A DNA stretch of 64,000 nucleotides from a virus. The DNA is taken from IMG/VR virus record IMGVR_UViG_3300024346_000016, positions 55,500 to 119,499 of that record; one strand, written 5' to 3'. Positions within the stretch are counted from its first letter, which is position 1, and every line of letters starts with the position of its first letter. Below, piece after piece: positions 55,647 through 63,262 of the stretch. Made by a program: the position numbers and the translations under genes. Under the pieces are notes generated by a model that saw only the letters and a program-made list of their open reading frames with translations, was not told the origin of the DNA and searched no databases.

Positions 55647-57044
55647 ATGAAAACCATAAAAAACATAACTGCTCTATTTGAGCAAACTGCTACTGAAACT
55701 GAAACTAAGTTTAAGCTGCTTGCGCAGCCTATCACTTTACCAGCTGGCGAAGGTAGCATTAGAATAAAATGGCAATACCAATTTAGCTGGCCAGCTAAAA
55801 ATCCACTATTGGGAGATGTTAAGGAGTTAATTAATACAATTAATAATGCTAAGGATGGTGATGCTCAGCAGGTTCTAACTGCAATTAAAGGATCTGACAA
55901 AACGCATGAAGTAGGTATTATTAGAGCTAATGTATCAACTCAAAAAAATAGAATAATTGGAAAAGATCTAGGAGAATTTACAGGATGGATCTATCTTTTT
56001 TATCCCGATACAATTAATACTCAAGCTATTCCAGCAAATCAAAAAATAGCCTCTGGTATTGATGCCAGACTGACCTATTTAATGGGTGCAGATGGCTCAT
56101 TTCAAAAGTATTTTAAGGAGCCAGGCACAGGTAAACCAACAGTCGACGCTAAGAAAACCGATGTTGATGTAAAACCCGCTACAGTATTTACGGCAGCTTC
56201 ATTTTTAGATGGAGACGGACCGGCATACAAATGGTTTTATAATGATATTGGTCTGTATTCAACTTACATAAAGAAAGTCACTGATAAGATTGGAAGGGCA
56301 AGGGTTGCAGTTACAACAAGCGGTGATATTGTTCCAATATTTTGGAAATTTATTTCTAAACTACCAGATGGAATGGCTAAATCTGAGCCAGGCGATTCGG
56401 ATCAGCACAAAATTTATTCGGAACCGCTGCAGACTGCTTTAATAAATCTGTTTGCCAAAGCTGCTAAATTTGACCCGTCAAATTTTTCTAAAGTCAACGT
56501 TAATGAATTAACACGAGATCTTTACTCTAAAATGGCCCATGCTGTAGTGGTATTAGGATTAAACGCTGGAAAAATTAAGTTAAATTCACTAGAATTTATG
56601 AAAGATCCAGAAAGTGCGGAATATTATGCTCCATTCATAATCTCGGATTTAGCATCCGGTACACTTGTTGATCCGACTGCAGCCGCTGCGACAACCGCGT
56701 CTGGATTTGATGGAACTGCTATAACAACTGAAGATCAAGTGTTAAAGATTTTTGCAGGATTAGTCGTATCTGACAAGACACTTTGGGGAACCCCAGATGT
56801 TTCTACAATCGATAAAGTTAAAACTCACTTTAAAACCAATATGAATAAAACTAGTGCAGGATCTTATGAAAATATGTTTGCTGCTATTAAAAAATTCTCA
56901 GGATTTAAACACGGTCAAACGTATAGTGGATCAAAAGGATTTAAGGATTTTGAATCTGTGGTAAAGGGAACAGCTACTGGAAAATTTGATGATGGGTTGC
57001 TTACAATTATTAAATCTGCCATAACAGCCTCTCCAATTAAATAA
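55647..57044 (+). CDS. Hypothetical protein with capsid-targeting-like start
   Basis: A 465-residue protein starting MKTIKNITALFE; the L-F-E at residues 10-12 matches the [L/I]-x-E cleavage rule. The remainder is a beta-rich region (about 20-130), an Ala/Lys-rich middle and a helical C-terminus. The family was not recognised. It lies 4 bases after the internal-protein gene. The start sequence, shared in kind with four other proteins, suggests it is packaged inside the head. Confidence 0.55.
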   Translation: MKTIKNITALFEQTATETETKFKLLAQPITLPAGEGSIRIKWQYQFSWPAKNPLLGDVKELINTINNAKDGDAQQVLTAIKGSDKTHEVGIIRANVSTQKNRIIGKDLGEFTGWIYLFYPDTINTQAIPANQKIASGIDARLTYLMGADGSFQKYFKEPGTGKPTVDAKKTDVDVKPATVFTAASFLDGDGPAYKWFYNDIGLYSTYIKKVTDKIGRARVAVTTSGDIVPIFWKFISKLPDGMAKSEPGDSDQHKIYSEPLQTALINLFAKAAKFDPSNFSKVNVNELTRDLYSKMAHAVVVLGLNAGKIKLNSLEFMKDPESAEYYAPFIISDLASGTLVDPTAAAATTASGFDGTAITTEDQVLKIFAGLVVSDKTLWGTPDVSTIDKVKTHFKTNMNKTSAGSYENMFAAIKKFSGFKHGQTYSGSKGFKDFESVVKGTATGKFDDGLLTIIKSAITASPIK

Positions 57045-57047
57045 ATA
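57040..57047 (+). promoter_or_regulatory. T4-late-like promoter box overlapping a stop codon
   Basis: Reads AATAAATA; the stop TAA at 57042-57044 is inside it. The ATG at 57067 is 19 bases downstream. Confidence 0.6.
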
Positions 57048-57066
57048 ATTAAAATAAATTAAAAAA

Positions 57067-57747
57067 ATGAGAAATATTAAAAAATTTTCAGACTTTATAG
57101 TCGAACAAACCGGAAGATTTGGACAAGCTTCTTCCTCAAGCTCATCTGGTCAAAAAAGCAGTACATCTGCTCCAAAAAAGGAAGAACCAAAAACTCCGCC
57201 TGCTGCTACAACCATTACGCAAGCAGAGTTTGATAAAGTTGTTGCAGAATTAGATGGATTTGCACTATTTTTTGCAAATAAAGCACAAACCCTAGCTAAA
57301 TACGATGAAACCTCAATGTCAGATTGTGATGGTAATTTACTTGCATGGAGCGATGACGAAGCCTGCTATTGGAAAATTATTTGGCAAAACTGGGGAGCGG
57401 AAGGATGCCCTGCTGCATACACTAAATTTGCCACAAAGGTTACTGAATTTACTGCAAACCTTGCTAAATATCCAAATCAAGATGCTGCTAAATTGGTTCA
57501 AACTAGAGCTTCTCATAATTTGCACGAAGCAAATAGAATGAATCAAAAGGATAACAATACTATAACTGCTCCAGCTGGAAAACGTTCAGACACTTTACGT
57601 GGAATGGTTATGAAGGTAATTAATAACGATGATCATAACTTTAGATGGACTATGTATTATACTACTGCAACGGTTACTCCATTTGGAGGAGGCGCGCCAT
57701 CTACCGTTTCGCCAACTTCAACTTATAAAGTAGATTGTGATTTTTAA
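57067..57747 (+). CDS. Hypothetical protein with capsid-targeting-like start
   Basis: A 226-residue protein starting MRNIKKFSDFIVEQ; I-V-E at residues 11-13 fits the cleavage rule. A Ser-rich linker follows (SSSSSSGQKSS), then a domain with several Trp and Cys residues (about 70-130) that was not recognised. It is followed 3 bases later by bS21. A packaged role is inferred from the start sequence and its neighbours. Confidence 0.55.
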   Translation: MRNIKKFSDFIVEQTGRFGQASSSSSSGQKSSTSAPKKEEPKTPPAATTITQAEFDKVVAELDGFALFFANKAQTLAKYDETSMSDCDGNLLAWSDDEACYWKIIWQNWGAEGCPAAYTKFATKVTEFTANLAKYPNQDAAKLVQTRASHNLHEANRMNQKDNNTITAPAGKRSDTLRGMVMKVINNDDHNFRWTMYYTTATVTPFGGGAPSTVSPTSTYKVDCDF

Positions 57748-57750
57748 TTT

Positions 57751-57945
57751 ATGCTAATAATTGATATAAGAAATTCAGAGTCTCTGGAAAGAGCACTCAA
57801 ACAATTAAAAAGAAAGGTCATTGATACTAAACAGTTACAAAATTTGCGTGATCGTAAAGAATTTGTAAAACCTAGTGTTAAGCGAAGATCTGAAATTAAT
57901 AAAGCAAAGTACATTCAAAAAAAGTGGGATGCAGACAATAAATGA
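57751..57945 (+). CDS. rpsU: Ribosomal protein bS21
   Basis: A 64-residue basic protein of full bS21 length and shape: an SLERALKQLKRKV helix, an LRDRKEF turn and a KPSVKRRSEINKAKYI C-terminal helix, in the style of Bacteroidota bS21. In Bacteroidota bS21 is part of the pocket that hides the anti-Shine-Dalgarno end of 16S rRNA. A phage copy may replace the host protein on ribosomes. No Shine-Dalgarno precedes it. Its stop (TGA) overlaps the NUDIX start as ATGA, so the two are coupled. Phage bS21 genes are known from large phages. Confidence 0.9.
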   Translation: MLIIDIRNSESLERALKQLKRKVIDTKQLQNLRDRKEFVKPSVKRRSEINKAKYIQKKWDADNK

Positions 57946-58424
57946 TTTTTACATTCACAGATTATTTAGCAGAGAGCGAAAAGCAGCTTGAAATTCGAGC
58001 AGCTGGCTTGGCTATTATCTGGGAAGGCAAACTTTTATTAATTCATCCTTCTGATGCAAGTTGGAAGAACCAACCGTTTGGCATTCCTAAAGGTGGAATC
58101 GAAGATGGTGAAGATCTTTTAACTTGCGCAATTCGTGAGACAAGGGAAGAGACCGGGATTACGGTAGATCCAGAACTAATTGATAAAAATGAGAAATATT
58201 TTGTATTTTACCGTCGCGGTATTCCTCACAGTCGCTGCGCTTATTTTGACGTACGCATTGAGAGCCTTGAACAAATTGGCCTTGCTTCGCCGAAGGTACC
58301 TAAAGAACAACTACAGGCCGAGGAGGTAGATTGGGCTGGATTTGTCCCAATACAAGAGGCAATTACTAAATTATCGCGCTCTCAGCAGATAATTGCTCAA
58401 CGATTGATTGAAACTATCGAATAG
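57942..58424 (+). CDS. NUDIX hydrolase with capsid-targeting-like start
   Basis: A 160-residue NUDIX protein with an intact box at residues 51-73 (GGIEDGEDLLTCAIRETREETGI has the Gly, three Glu and RE-x-x-EE pattern). NUDIX enzymes cut nucleoside diphosphates linked to another group; the substrate is not evident. The first residues MIFTFTDYLAE end in L-A-E at 9-11, the same type of start as the packaged-protein candidates. It overlaps bS21 by ATGA. Such a short extension before the NUDIX fold is consistent with a removable targeting peptide. Confidence 0.8.
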   Translation: MIFTFTDYLAESEKQLEIRAAGLAIIWEGKLLLIHPSDASWKNQPFGIPKGGIEDGEDLLTCAIRETREETGITVDPELIDKNEKYFVFYRRGIPHSRCAYFDVRIESLEQIGLASPKVPKEQLQAEEVDWAGFVPIQEAITKLSRSQQIIAQRLIETIE

Positions 58425-58437
58425 AGTTTGGTATAAT
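58408..58437 (+). promoter_or_regulatory. Sigma-70-like promoter
   Basis: TTGAAA at 58408-58413 and TATAAT at 58432-58437 are 18 bases apart. The start of transcription would be near 58444, 18 bases before the ATG at 58462. It is the best -35/-10 pair in the window. Confidence 0.65.
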
Positions 58438-58461
58438 ATCTTAACAAAAACAAAGATATTT

Positions 58462-58977
58462 ATGTCAAACGAAACTGTAACTCAAGACGAGCAAATTTTA
58501 GAACAGGTTGATCAAATTACTGATGCAACTCCAGAGGTGGAAGAGCCTCAACAAGAATTATCCGAAATCGAAAAACTTAAAGCACAAAGACGTGGTCATT
58601 TTGATGTTCCATCAATGACACAAGACGATCTTAAGTGGTTAAGAAATTTCCTAAAAAACAGTGTTGAATTTACTGGACCTAACGAAGCTTTCGTTATTCT
58701 ACAAAATCACAACATGTTATTGGGAGAAATTGAAAACCATAAAGGCGAAGGTAAAAACTCTGAGACTAGTCCAGTTAGATTGCCAGCCGCATGTATTGAA
58801 TCTTGTCTGTATTTCCTAAACCGTGCAAAATTCACAGGGTTACACAATGCACAGGCTCTATTCAAAGTTTCTTTCCAATTAAACACTGCATACTCTAAAG
58901 TACATGAGTTAGACAAGGCCATCAAGACTTTGGAAACTCCAGTAGAGGCTCCGCAAACTGAGGAAACTCCCGCCTAA
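58462..58977 (+). CDS. Hypothetical acidic protein
   Basis: A 171-residue protein. ATG at 58462 is preferred because the promoter lies just before it; an upstream TTG at 58408 would overlap the -35. The first 50 residues are acidic and disordered, the middle has a helical domain (DDLKWLRNFLKNSVEF), and the C-terminus is Pro/Glu-rich. The family was not recognised. It has its own promoter and a terminator and is likely expressed early or in the middle of infection. Confidence 0.6.
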   Translation: MSNETVTQDEQILEQVDQITDATPEVEEPQQELSEIEKLKAQRRGHFDVPSMTQDDLKWLRNFLKNSVEFTGPNEAFVILQNHNMLLGEIENHKGEGKNSETSPVRLPAACIESCLYFLNRAKFTGLHNAQALFKVSFQLNTAYSKVHELDKAIKTLETPVEAPQTEETPA

Positions 58978-59001
58978 TTAATTGGCGTCTTTTATATAGC
59001 T

Positions 59002-59029
59002 AAAGGAGACCTATTTGGTCTCCTTTTTT
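59002..59029 (+). terminator. Intrinsic terminator
   Basis: A 10-bp stem AAAGGAGACC/GGTCTCCTTT with a TATTT loop and six T residues closes the 58462 gene. The next promoter begins 1 base after it. Confidence 0.9.
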
Positions 59030-59030
59030 G

Positions 59031-59036
59031 TATAAT
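59031..59036 (+). promoter_or_regulatory. GTATAAT-type -10 element giving a leaderless start
   Basis: Reads TATAAT. Counting 7 bases from its end places the start of the transcript on the A of the ATG at 59043. Confidence 0.55.
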
Positions 59037-59042
59037 ATGTAT

Positions 59043-60338
59043 ATGAACAATCTCAAATTAATCCAGGACTTTATTGAGGCAATGAATGTAACTTCGTCGA
59101 CCAACGATAAAAAGGCAGTCCTGCAACAATTCAATAGCCCATATCTTAGAAAGATCCTAGAGTATACATACTCTCCATTCAAGCAGTATTACGTTACGCC
59201 GGCCAACTTAAAAAAGAGACAGGAGCTTTCTTTTGATAATTATGATGATCTATTTAGTCTGTTAGACGACCTGAATGAACGTCGTGTCACTGGCAACTCT
59301 GCAATAGCTTGTGTTAATGGTTTTATAGCTAGGAATTTGGAGTTCTCAGAAGTGATCTATAGTATCTTAGATCGCAACTTAAAAACTAGAGCAACTACCA
59401 CCTTAATTAATTCAATCTTACCTGGAACAATTCCAACCTTTGACGTTGCACTAGCCATGCCATATGATGATAGGACTAAAAAGAAAGTTAGGCTAGAAGA
59501 TCACTGGTACATGAGCCGTAAATTAGATGGAGTTCGCTGTGCTGCAATAATTGATGCAGATGGAGAAGTTAAGTTCTTTTCTAGAGGCGGTAATGAGTTC
59601 TTAACTCTAGATACGTTAAAGGCAGATATTAAAAAACTAAATTTAGTAGATACTGTTCTTGACGGCGAGGTTTGTATGATGAATGAGGCAGGTCAAGAAG
59701 ATTTTCAAGGAATTATTAAAGAAATTGGCCGAAAAAACCATACCATAAAAAATCCAAAATATTTAGTATTTGACTGTTTAACCCTAGAAGAGTTTAATAG
59801 CCAAACTTCAATTGGTGACAGAAAATTTAGGGATCGTATTACAATTGCGGCTCTACTGTTTAGTGGAATTGACTTAAAAAATACTACTCTACTAAAGCAG
59901 ACACTAATAGAGTCAGAGGAGCACCTGCAAACTGAAATTACTAATTCAACTGCTCAAGGTTGGGAAGGCTTAATGTTAAGAAAAGATACCCCATATATTG
60001 GAAAACGCAGTGATGAAATTCTTAAAGTTAAAAAATTCTGGGATGCTGAATACATTGTAGAAGGAGTTGAAAATTCAACACATAGAGTTATTGAAGATGG
60101 TCGCGAAGTCGAAGAAGAAATGCTAGGTAATATTTTTATTACGCATAGAGGAAATCAAGTTAGAGTAGGTTCAGGCTTTTCAATTGAACAACGTCGACAA
60201 TTTTACAAAAACCCTAGTCAAATTATTGGTAAAATAATTACAGTTCAATATTTTGAAGAAACAACAGACCAACACGGTCAGCACTCTTTAAGATTTCCAG
60301 TTATTAAAGCAATTTACGAAAAAACAAGAACAATATAA
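59043..60338 (+). CDS. ATP-dependent DNA ligase
   Basis: A 431-residue protein. ATG at 59043 is favoured because the -10 element lies just before it. The nucleotidyltransferase core has the adenylation motif KLDGVR at residues 160-165 (Lys160 nucleophile), DGEVCM further on, and EGLMLR with LKVKKF as the later motifs. Length and order are those of T4-like phage ligases. It joins nicks during replication and repair. Its stop overlaps the next start as TAATG. Confidence 0.9.
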   Translation: MNNLKLIQDFIEAMNVTSSTNDKKAVLQQFNSPYLRKILEYTYSPFKQYYVTPANLKKRQELSFDNYDDLFSLLDDLNERRVTGNSAIACVNGFIARNLEFSEVIYSILDRNLKTRATTTLINSILPGTIPTFDVALAMPYDDRTKKKVRLEDHWYMSRKLDGVRCAAIIDADGEVKFFSRGGNEFLTLDTLKADIKKLNLVDTVLDGEVCMMNEAGQEDFQGIIKEIGRKNHTIKNPKYLVFDCLTLEEFNSQTSIGDRKFRDRITIAALLFSGIDLKNTTLLKQTLIESEEHLQTEITNSTAQGWEGLMLRKDTPYIGKRSDEILKVKKFWDAEYIVEGVENSTHRVIEDGREVEEEMLGNIFITHRGNQVRVGSGFSIEQRRQFYKNPSQIIGKIITVQYFEETTDQHGQHSLRFPVIKAIYEKTRTI

Positions 60339-60814
60339 TGCCAAGAATTATTTTAGCGGGACCTGGCGCATCAGGTAAAGATTTTATGAGAAAACGCCTT
60401 GAGGACAGAGGCATGACGTATGCGGTAAGTTATACAACACGTCCACCAAGGCCAGGTGAAGTAGACGGTCAAGATTACTTCTTTTTAAGTCAAACCGAGT
60501 GTCAACAAATGATTGACTCCGGTAAATTCTATGAAGTAATTGATTTTAATGGTTGGACGTATGGCACCACCATCGAACAGTTTTATCGTGATGATGTTTT
60601 TATTATGACGCCAAGCGGCCTATCACATCTTTCACCAGAGGATCGTGCAAAATCATTTGTAATATTTTTTGATATTGCAGAAGACCCACGTAGACAACGG
60701 CTGGCAGACCGAGTTATGCCAGGTCACACAGTCGATGCTCGACTACAAGCAGATAAAGAATTATTTGCAAACTTTAATAATTATGATTTAAAAATAACAA
60801 ACCCAAACTTTTAA
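60338..60814 (+). CDS. Guanylate kinase-like protein
   Basis: A 158-residue P-loop kinase. The P-loop is residues 8-15 (GPGASGKD); SYTTRPPRPGEVDGQDYFF is the GMP-binding segment typical of guanylate kinases, and RRQRLADR follows near residue 125. The protein is shorter than most Gmk (about 200), so the lid is small. It supplies nucleotides or acts on an unusual base. It is coupled to the ligase. Confidence 0.8.
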   Translation: MPRIILAGPGASGKDFMRKRLEDRGMTYAVSYTTRPPRPGEVDGQDYFFLSQTECQQMIDSGKFYEVIDFNGWTYGTTIEQFYRDDVFIMTPSGLSHLSPEDRAKSFVIFFDIAEDPRRQRLADRVMPGHTVDARLQADKELFANFNNYDLKITNPNF

Positions 60815-60815
60815 T

Positions 60816-61226
60816 ATGTCAACATTTAGCGGAACCTTAATTAACGTAGACGATACTCAATTTGTATCAGCCAAATTCAAAAAAAGAGAATTTGTAGTCG
60901 GGACTAACGATAAGTACCCACAGTATGTAACCTTTGTTGCAATCCAAGAAAAATGCGAAATGCTGGATCCAGCAAAACCTGGAGATCAAATTCAGGTTGG
61001 CTATAAATTAGCCGGTCGTAAATGGGAAAGCCCTAGCGGCCAAATCAAATACTTTAATACAATCGAAGCAACTCAAATTCATATTGCAAAATCTAATCAA
61101 ATTTTAGATGAACAAGACATGACTGACGATGAAATCATGAATGACTTATTTGGAGCATCTCCGAATACACCAAATAAATCTACGCCAATTGAAGACGGAG
61201 ATTTGCCATGGGATATATTAGATTAG
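60816..61226 (+). CDS. DUF3127-type OB-fold protein
   Basis: A 136-residue protein. Residues 1-95 match the DUF3127 family, found mainly in Bacteroidota: SAKFKKREFVV, then YPQYVTFVAIQEKC, then GRKWESPSGQIKYFNTIEA. The C-terminus ends DGDLPWDILD, which is similar in charge and hydrophobicity to the tail of single-stranded DNA-binding proteins. A replication-linked role is inferred. It starts 1 base after the kinase stop. Confidence 0.75.
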   Translation: MSTFSGTLINVDDTQFVSAKFKKREFVVGTNDKYPQYVTFVAIQEKCEMLDPAKPGDQIQVGYKLAGRKWESPSGQIKYFNTIEATQIHIAKSNQILDEQDMTDDEIMNDLFGASPNTPNKSTPIEDGDLPWDILD

Positions 61227-61232
61227 TATAAT
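61203..61232 (+). promoter_or_regulatory. Sigma-70-like promoter
   Basis: TTGCCA at 61203-61208 and TATAAT at 61227-61232 (within TTAGTATAATA) are 18 bases apart. The ATG of the exonuclease is at 61251. Confidence 0.6.
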
Positions 61233-61250
61233 AGTATAAAATATAAAGAA

Positions 61251-61874
61251 ATGAAATACATATCAATTGATTTAGAAACAACTGGATTAGATCCACAGAC
61301 GTGTCAGGTCTTACAGATTGGCGCAATAATTGAAGACACAAACGATGTTAAGCCAATCTCAGAGTTGCCTACCTTCAATTGTGTAATTGAACATCCACAC
61401 TATAGTGGTTCAGCATATGCTTTTAATATGAATATGAACCTCATTAAGATAATTGCTGGAATGGAAAAGATTCCAAGAGAAGAGCGCGGAGATTATCGCA
61501 AAAAACACAATATCTTAACTCCACAAATGGTTGCTACTGCGTTTGCAAATTGGGCAGCATTTAATGGTTGTGAAGTAGATGGAGATCGGGTAATTATTAA
61601 TGCAGCTGGTAAAAACTTTGCAGCATTTGATAAAGTTTGGTTAGAGACACTAATTCCAACTTGGAATACTAAGATTAAAATTAGAAATCGTATTATTGAT
61701 CCAGCTGTATTGGTTACAGATTGGAAAAACGATCAATCTTTGCCTGGTCTTGGAAAATGTAAAGAACGAATTGGTCTTGAAAATCATGTTACGCACGATG
61801 GATTAGATGACGCAATTGATGTTGTTGAGGTAATCCGTAAAGCTACAAATAATTATCAGAATGCGAACTATTGA
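61251..61874 (+). CDS. DnaQ-like 3'-5' exonuclease
   Basis: A 207-residue DEDDh exonuclease. Motif I is DLETTG at residues 7-12 and the last motif is HDGLDDAIDV near residue 184. Phage enzymes of this type trim 3' ends during repair or degrade host nucleic acid. The next small gene overlaps its end by 14 bases. Confidence 0.8.
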   Translation: MKYISIDLETTGLDPQTCQVLQIGAIIEDTNDVKPISELPTFNCVIEHPHYSGSAYAFNMNMNLIKIIAGMEKIPREERGDYRKKHNILTPQMVATAFANWAAFNGCEVDGDRVIINAAGKNFAAFDKVWLETLIPTWNTKIKIRNRIIDPAVLVTDWKNDQSLPGLGKCKERIGLENHVTHDGLDDAIDVVEVIRKATNNYQNANY

Positions 61875-62079
61875 TTATAGTGCAGCTTTAGAAAGCATGT
61901 ACCTTGACATGATGGAAGAAATGTACAAACACCTAAGTGCAAATTCTTTTACATGGCCAACCGATATTCCATTTGATGAAAAAGAAAAAGCAGACCTTTT
62001 AGTTGAAATGATTGACTATTTTGAAGAAAAGGAAGAATTTGAAAAGTGTGAAGAGCTCACAAAAATGAATAGTATTTAG
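61861..62079 (+). CDS. Small acidic protein
   Basis: A 72-residue acidic protein that overlaps the exonuclease end. Its C-terminus (YFEEKEEFEKCEELTKM) resembles that of the small protein at 39880, suggesting a shared small family. The function is unknown. The next gene's -10 element begins right after its stop. Confidence 0.5.
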   Translation: MRTIDYSAALESMYLDMMEEMYKHLSANSFTWPTDIPFDEKEKADLLVEMIDYFEEKEEFEKCEELTKMNSI

Positions 62080-62085
62080 TATATT
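62080..62085 (+). promoter_or_regulatory. TATATT -10 element giving a leaderless start
   Basis: Reads TATATT within TTAGTATATTAG. Seven bases from its end is exactly the A of the ATG at 62092. Confidence 0.5.
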
Positions 62086-62091
62086 AGTTTT

Positions 62092-63051
62092 ATGATAAAC
62101 GAAACAACTCGCCTTGGCTATTGCTGCATTAACTTGTCACTAGACAGAAAGGTTACTGCAAATCGTGGAATGATTAAAAAAACCTTTCAACAAAAGGGCG
62201 TGCAATATTGCAGCGAGTTGGCTCATCAAAATATCAAAGATATCTTAACTATTTTGGAATGGAATCTTGCAAATGGTATTTACGTTTATCGTATGTCTAG
62301 CGATGTTTTTCCATGGATGTCAGAATATGAAATTCAAGAGCTGCCTAATTTCCAAGAAATTTTACCAGATATGCAAGCCATTGGCAAATTTGTACTTGCA
62401 AATAATATCCGGTTATCAATGCACCCAGGCCAATTTGATGTTTTACCATCGCCAACGCCAAGTGTTGTTACTAAAACAATCAAGGATCTAAACCAACATG
62501 CTGAAATTATGGATCTTATGGGTTTACCAACCGATCATAGATTTCCTGTTAATATTCATGTAGGTGGAACCTACGGTGATAAAGAATCAGCTGCTGATAG
62601 ATTTTGTCAAAATTTTAGGTTACTTGGTAAAGCTGCACAAAGTCGGCTTGTCGTTGAAAATGACGATAAATCTACACAATACTCAGTACAAGACTTGTTT
62701 GACTTAATTACTGCAAGAATTGGTACGCCAATCACCTTTGACTTTCACCACCACCGATTTAATACTAGCGGCTTAACTGAAGAGGCTGCACTAAAACTTG
62801 CAGCTTCCACTTGGTCATGTACGCCGCTAACTCACTACTCAAGTTCAAGGAAAACATTTGAGGATTCGTCAGTTATTGCTAGATCCCATGCTGATTATAT
62901 CTATGAAAAAATTAATCCATATGGCCTAACTCTAGATATTGAGGTCGAGGCAAAAGCCAAAGACTTAGCTGTTCTAAAATATCGTGAGCAGTATAATACT
63001 TTATTAGAAAATTATATTCAACTTGAGCATGAGCGATTGCAAGAACTGTAA
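62092..63051 (+). CDS. UV-damage endonuclease (UVDE family)
   Basis: A 319-residue TIM-barrel protein. It has LGYCCINLS at the start, MSSDVFPW, HPGQFDVL, NIHVGG, VENDD and FDFHHHRFN in family order; these supply the metal ligands. UVDE nicks DNA next to pyrimidine dimers, allowing repair without photolyase. It has its own -10 element, and a small Cys-rich gene overlaps its end. Confidence 0.9.
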   Translation: MINETTRLGYCCINLSLDRKVTANRGMIKKTFQQKGVQYCSELAHQNIKDILTILEWNLANGIYVYRMSSDVFPWMSEYEIQELPNFQEILPDMQAIGKFVLANNIRLSMHPGQFDVLPSPTPSVVTKTIKDLNQHAEIMDLMGLPTDHRFPVNIHVGGTYGDKESAADRFCQNFRLLGKAAQSRLVVENDDKSTQYSVQDLFDLITARIGTPITFDFHHHRFNTSGLTEEAALKLAASTWSCTPLTHYSSSRKTFEDSSVIARSHADYIYEKINPYGLTLDIEVEAKAKDLAVLKYREQYNTLLENYIQLEHERLQEL

Positions 63052-63256
63052 CTCAACCGAGGTACGAACAAAAATCAAAGGAATCTTTGATGATTTATTT
63101 GTTGGCGACGATATTAGAAATGAAAGGCTCTCTATTTGTTATGAGTGCGACAAATTTCTAGGAGCAAGCGGCCAGTGTGGAGAGTGCGGCTGCTATATTT
63201 TTGCAAAGACTGCAACTAAAGGCGAGTCCTGTCCATTGGAAGAACCTAAGTGGTAA
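63029..63256 (+). CDS. Small zinc-ribbon-like protein
   Basis: A 75-residue protein with C-x2-C at residues 4-7, a second CYEC pair, and CGECGC later, giving two or more zinc-ribbon half sites. ATG at 63029 is preferred to an upstream TTG. It overlaps the UVDE end by 23 bases. Its role is unknown; a DNA- or protein-binding zinc function is inferred. Confidence 0.6.
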   Translation: MSDCKNCNSTEVRTKIKGIFDDLFVGDDIRNERLSICYECDKFLGASGQCGECGCYIFAKTATKGESCPLEEPKW

Positions 63257-63262
63257 TAAATA
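63255..63262 (+). promoter_or_regulatory. T4-late-like box
   Basis: Reads AATAAATA and overlaps the stop of the zinc-ribbon gene. It is 76 bases before the next start at 63339, longer than usual, so its use is uncertain. Confidence 0.4.
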
